From assembly GCA_963803335.1 (NCBI GenBank), contig CAWDME010000001.1:1-64000 (forward strand): a stretch of DNA of 64,000 bases. The letters are read 5' to 3'. Under the pieces are notes generated by a model. It had not been told where the DNA came from. It did not search any database and saw nothing but the letters and a program-made list of their open reading frames with translations. This DNA comes from DASSUW01 sp963803335. Its GTDB lineage: Bacteria > Actinomycetota > Thermoleophilia > Solirubrobacterales > Solirubrobacteraceae. Positions 63,267-64,000 of the stretch are shown here, piece after piece (the first letter of the stretch is position 1; every line of letters begins with the position of its first letter). Both the position numbers and the translations under genes were made by a program.

Positions 63267-64000
63267 AGGAACACGATGACCTGGTCGTTGATCTTGACCT
63301 TCACACGGCGCCACTCGTCGCTCTCGAACTCGTCGGGGAATCGGCCCTCGGTGCGCGCGAGCAGCTCTCCGTTTCCGGTGAGGATCACGTGGTCGGTCGC
63401 GGGAGCGAGCGCGCTGGTCGTCCCGAGCGCCGGCTGCTCGCCGGTCGTCAGCACCGTCCGGACCCACGAGTACGCCGCGAGCGCCCGCTTCCAGGTCAGC
63501 AGCTCGTTCGAACCGGATGGGCCCGTCGAGCTCGCGTCGGCTTCTACGTGCATCGTCGCCGCGGGGCTCTCGAGCAGCGGCCGGTAGCGCGCGACGTTGC
63601 GCGCGAGGAGGTCGCGCTGGCCTTCGGTCAGCTCCCACCCGCCGACGGCGAAGTCCCCCAGCACCAGTTCGGAGTTGCTCCCGAACGTGCTCTCGAACGT
63701 GCTGAGGGCGACGGGCAGCGTGGCGGTCGCGGCGCCGCGGGCGATGAGCAGGCCGAGCGTGGCGCCGAGCGTGTAGGAGACCGACGCCTCCACGCCGAGG
63801 CCGACCTTGACGTTCCAGCCGGTGTTGTCCGTCGGCATGCTGACCGCGCGTCCTCTCGCGCTGATGAACACGATCACCTCGTACTGCGTGCCGTCCATCG
63901 GCAGCTTTCCGCCCGGCGGATTCGGCGGCGCGCCCCCGCCGCCGGGACCGACGTGCAAGGAGGCTGCCGCGTTGACGGAGGCGATGTGGATCGACGAGGG
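63263..64000 (-). CDS. OmpA-like protein, 5' end outside the window
   Basis: At least 245 codons. The frame stays open to the window edge, so the true start is not visible. A TTG at 63958 is not a convincing start. The middle part has an OmpA-like pattern: YRPLLESPAATMHVEADASS, then GSNELLTWKRALAAYSWVRT (compare the family pattern of beta strand, D, N..L...RA). OmpA-like domains bind peptidoglycan or mediate assembly. Before it is a Gly/Pro-rich linker and a hydrophobic Ala/Leu segment. It is coupled to the cassette 2 DUF6603 gene by a 4 bp overlap. The domain call is tentative. Confidence 0.5.
   Translation of the reverse strand, partial: PSSIHIASVNAAASLHVGPGGGGAPPNPPGGKLPMDGTQYEVIVFISARGRAVSMPTDNTGWNVKVGLGVEASVSYTLGATLGLLIARGAATATLPVALSTFESTFGSNSELVLGDFAVGGWELTEGQRDLLARNVARYRPLLESPAATMHVEADASSTGPSGSNELLTWKRALAAYSWVRTVLTTGEQPALGTTSALAPATDHVILTGNGELLARTEGRFPDEFESDEWRRVKVKINDQVIVFL

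Noticed and set aside
59874..63587. A 1237-codon + strand open frame, and similar long + strand frames at 53021-56311, 12351-14384 and 16697-18376
   Set aside because: They lie antisense to the cassette genes. Composition is Arg/Gly/Ala/Val-rich with no domain, as expected for shadows in very GC-rich DNA. The minus strand shows conserved motifs repeated in two copies.

Overview
The window is very GC-rich, has GTG/TTG starts alongside ATG, and carries families typical of high-GC Actinomycetota (LAL-type LuxR regulators, NarL-type kinase/regulator sets, berberine-bridge-like oxidases, DedA, SWIM-associated repeat proteins). I infer a Thermoleophilia/Solirubrobacterales-like soil actinobacterium. 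This is an inference from style, not from a marker gene. Most of the window is accessory DNA organised around one tRNA-Thr(GGT) gene at 5183-5255.

Layout. (1) 40-4983: mobile-element genes on the + strand: ArdC-like antirestriction protein, ECF-like sigma factor, OmpR-like regulator, a small unknown protein, a MerR-like excisionase and a tyrosine recombinase. A ~115 bp repeat lies in two of the gaps. (2) 5183-5286: intact tRNA-Thr and its terminator. The last ~45 bp of the tRNA recur in the same orientation at 24884, 29169, 35689 and 50838, so the region reads as a tandem array of tRNA-Thr-targeted islands. (3) 5502-24855: STAS protein, gene debris, then a six-gene minus-strand operon (cassette 1, 23555 to 6266), then oxidase debris and a membrane protein. 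(4) 24884-29214: a compact complete-looking element of ~4.3 kb with integrase, RHH/PIN toxin-antitoxin pair and three cargo genes. (5) 29215-35732: a TetR-controlled hydrolase-glycosyltransferase fusion, an FAD oxidase, and a multiply frameshifted SRPBCC pseudogene. (6) 35733-50883: metallopeptidase, DedA protein, a histidine kinase with three response regulators and a solo output domain, transporter and Tn3 debris, two TetR/SDR modules (the second with a hydrolase and an oxidoreductase), and an intact IS21-family element. (7) 51087-64000: cassette 2, a diverged copy of the core of cassette 1, running off the right edge.

The most interesting content is the pair of cassettes. Each holds, in the same order, a ~1140-1165 aa DUF6603 protein, a ~830-900 aa protein (here called C), a ~1430-1446 aa protein (B) and a ~575 aa protein (A). 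Their stops and starts overlap by 4 bp at nearly every junction. A, B and C have no named function that I know of. Corresponding motifs sit at nearly the same residue numbers in both copies, so they are collinear homologues. Cassette 1 adds a PhoD-like phosphatase and a LAL regulator upstream. Cassette 2 instead has an OmpA-like protein, incomplete at the window edge. Each cassette ends beside a tRNA-Thr 3' copy that is followed by the same ~100-200 bp flank. This is a candidate for an undescribed multi-protein system carried and duplicated by tRNA-targeted islands.
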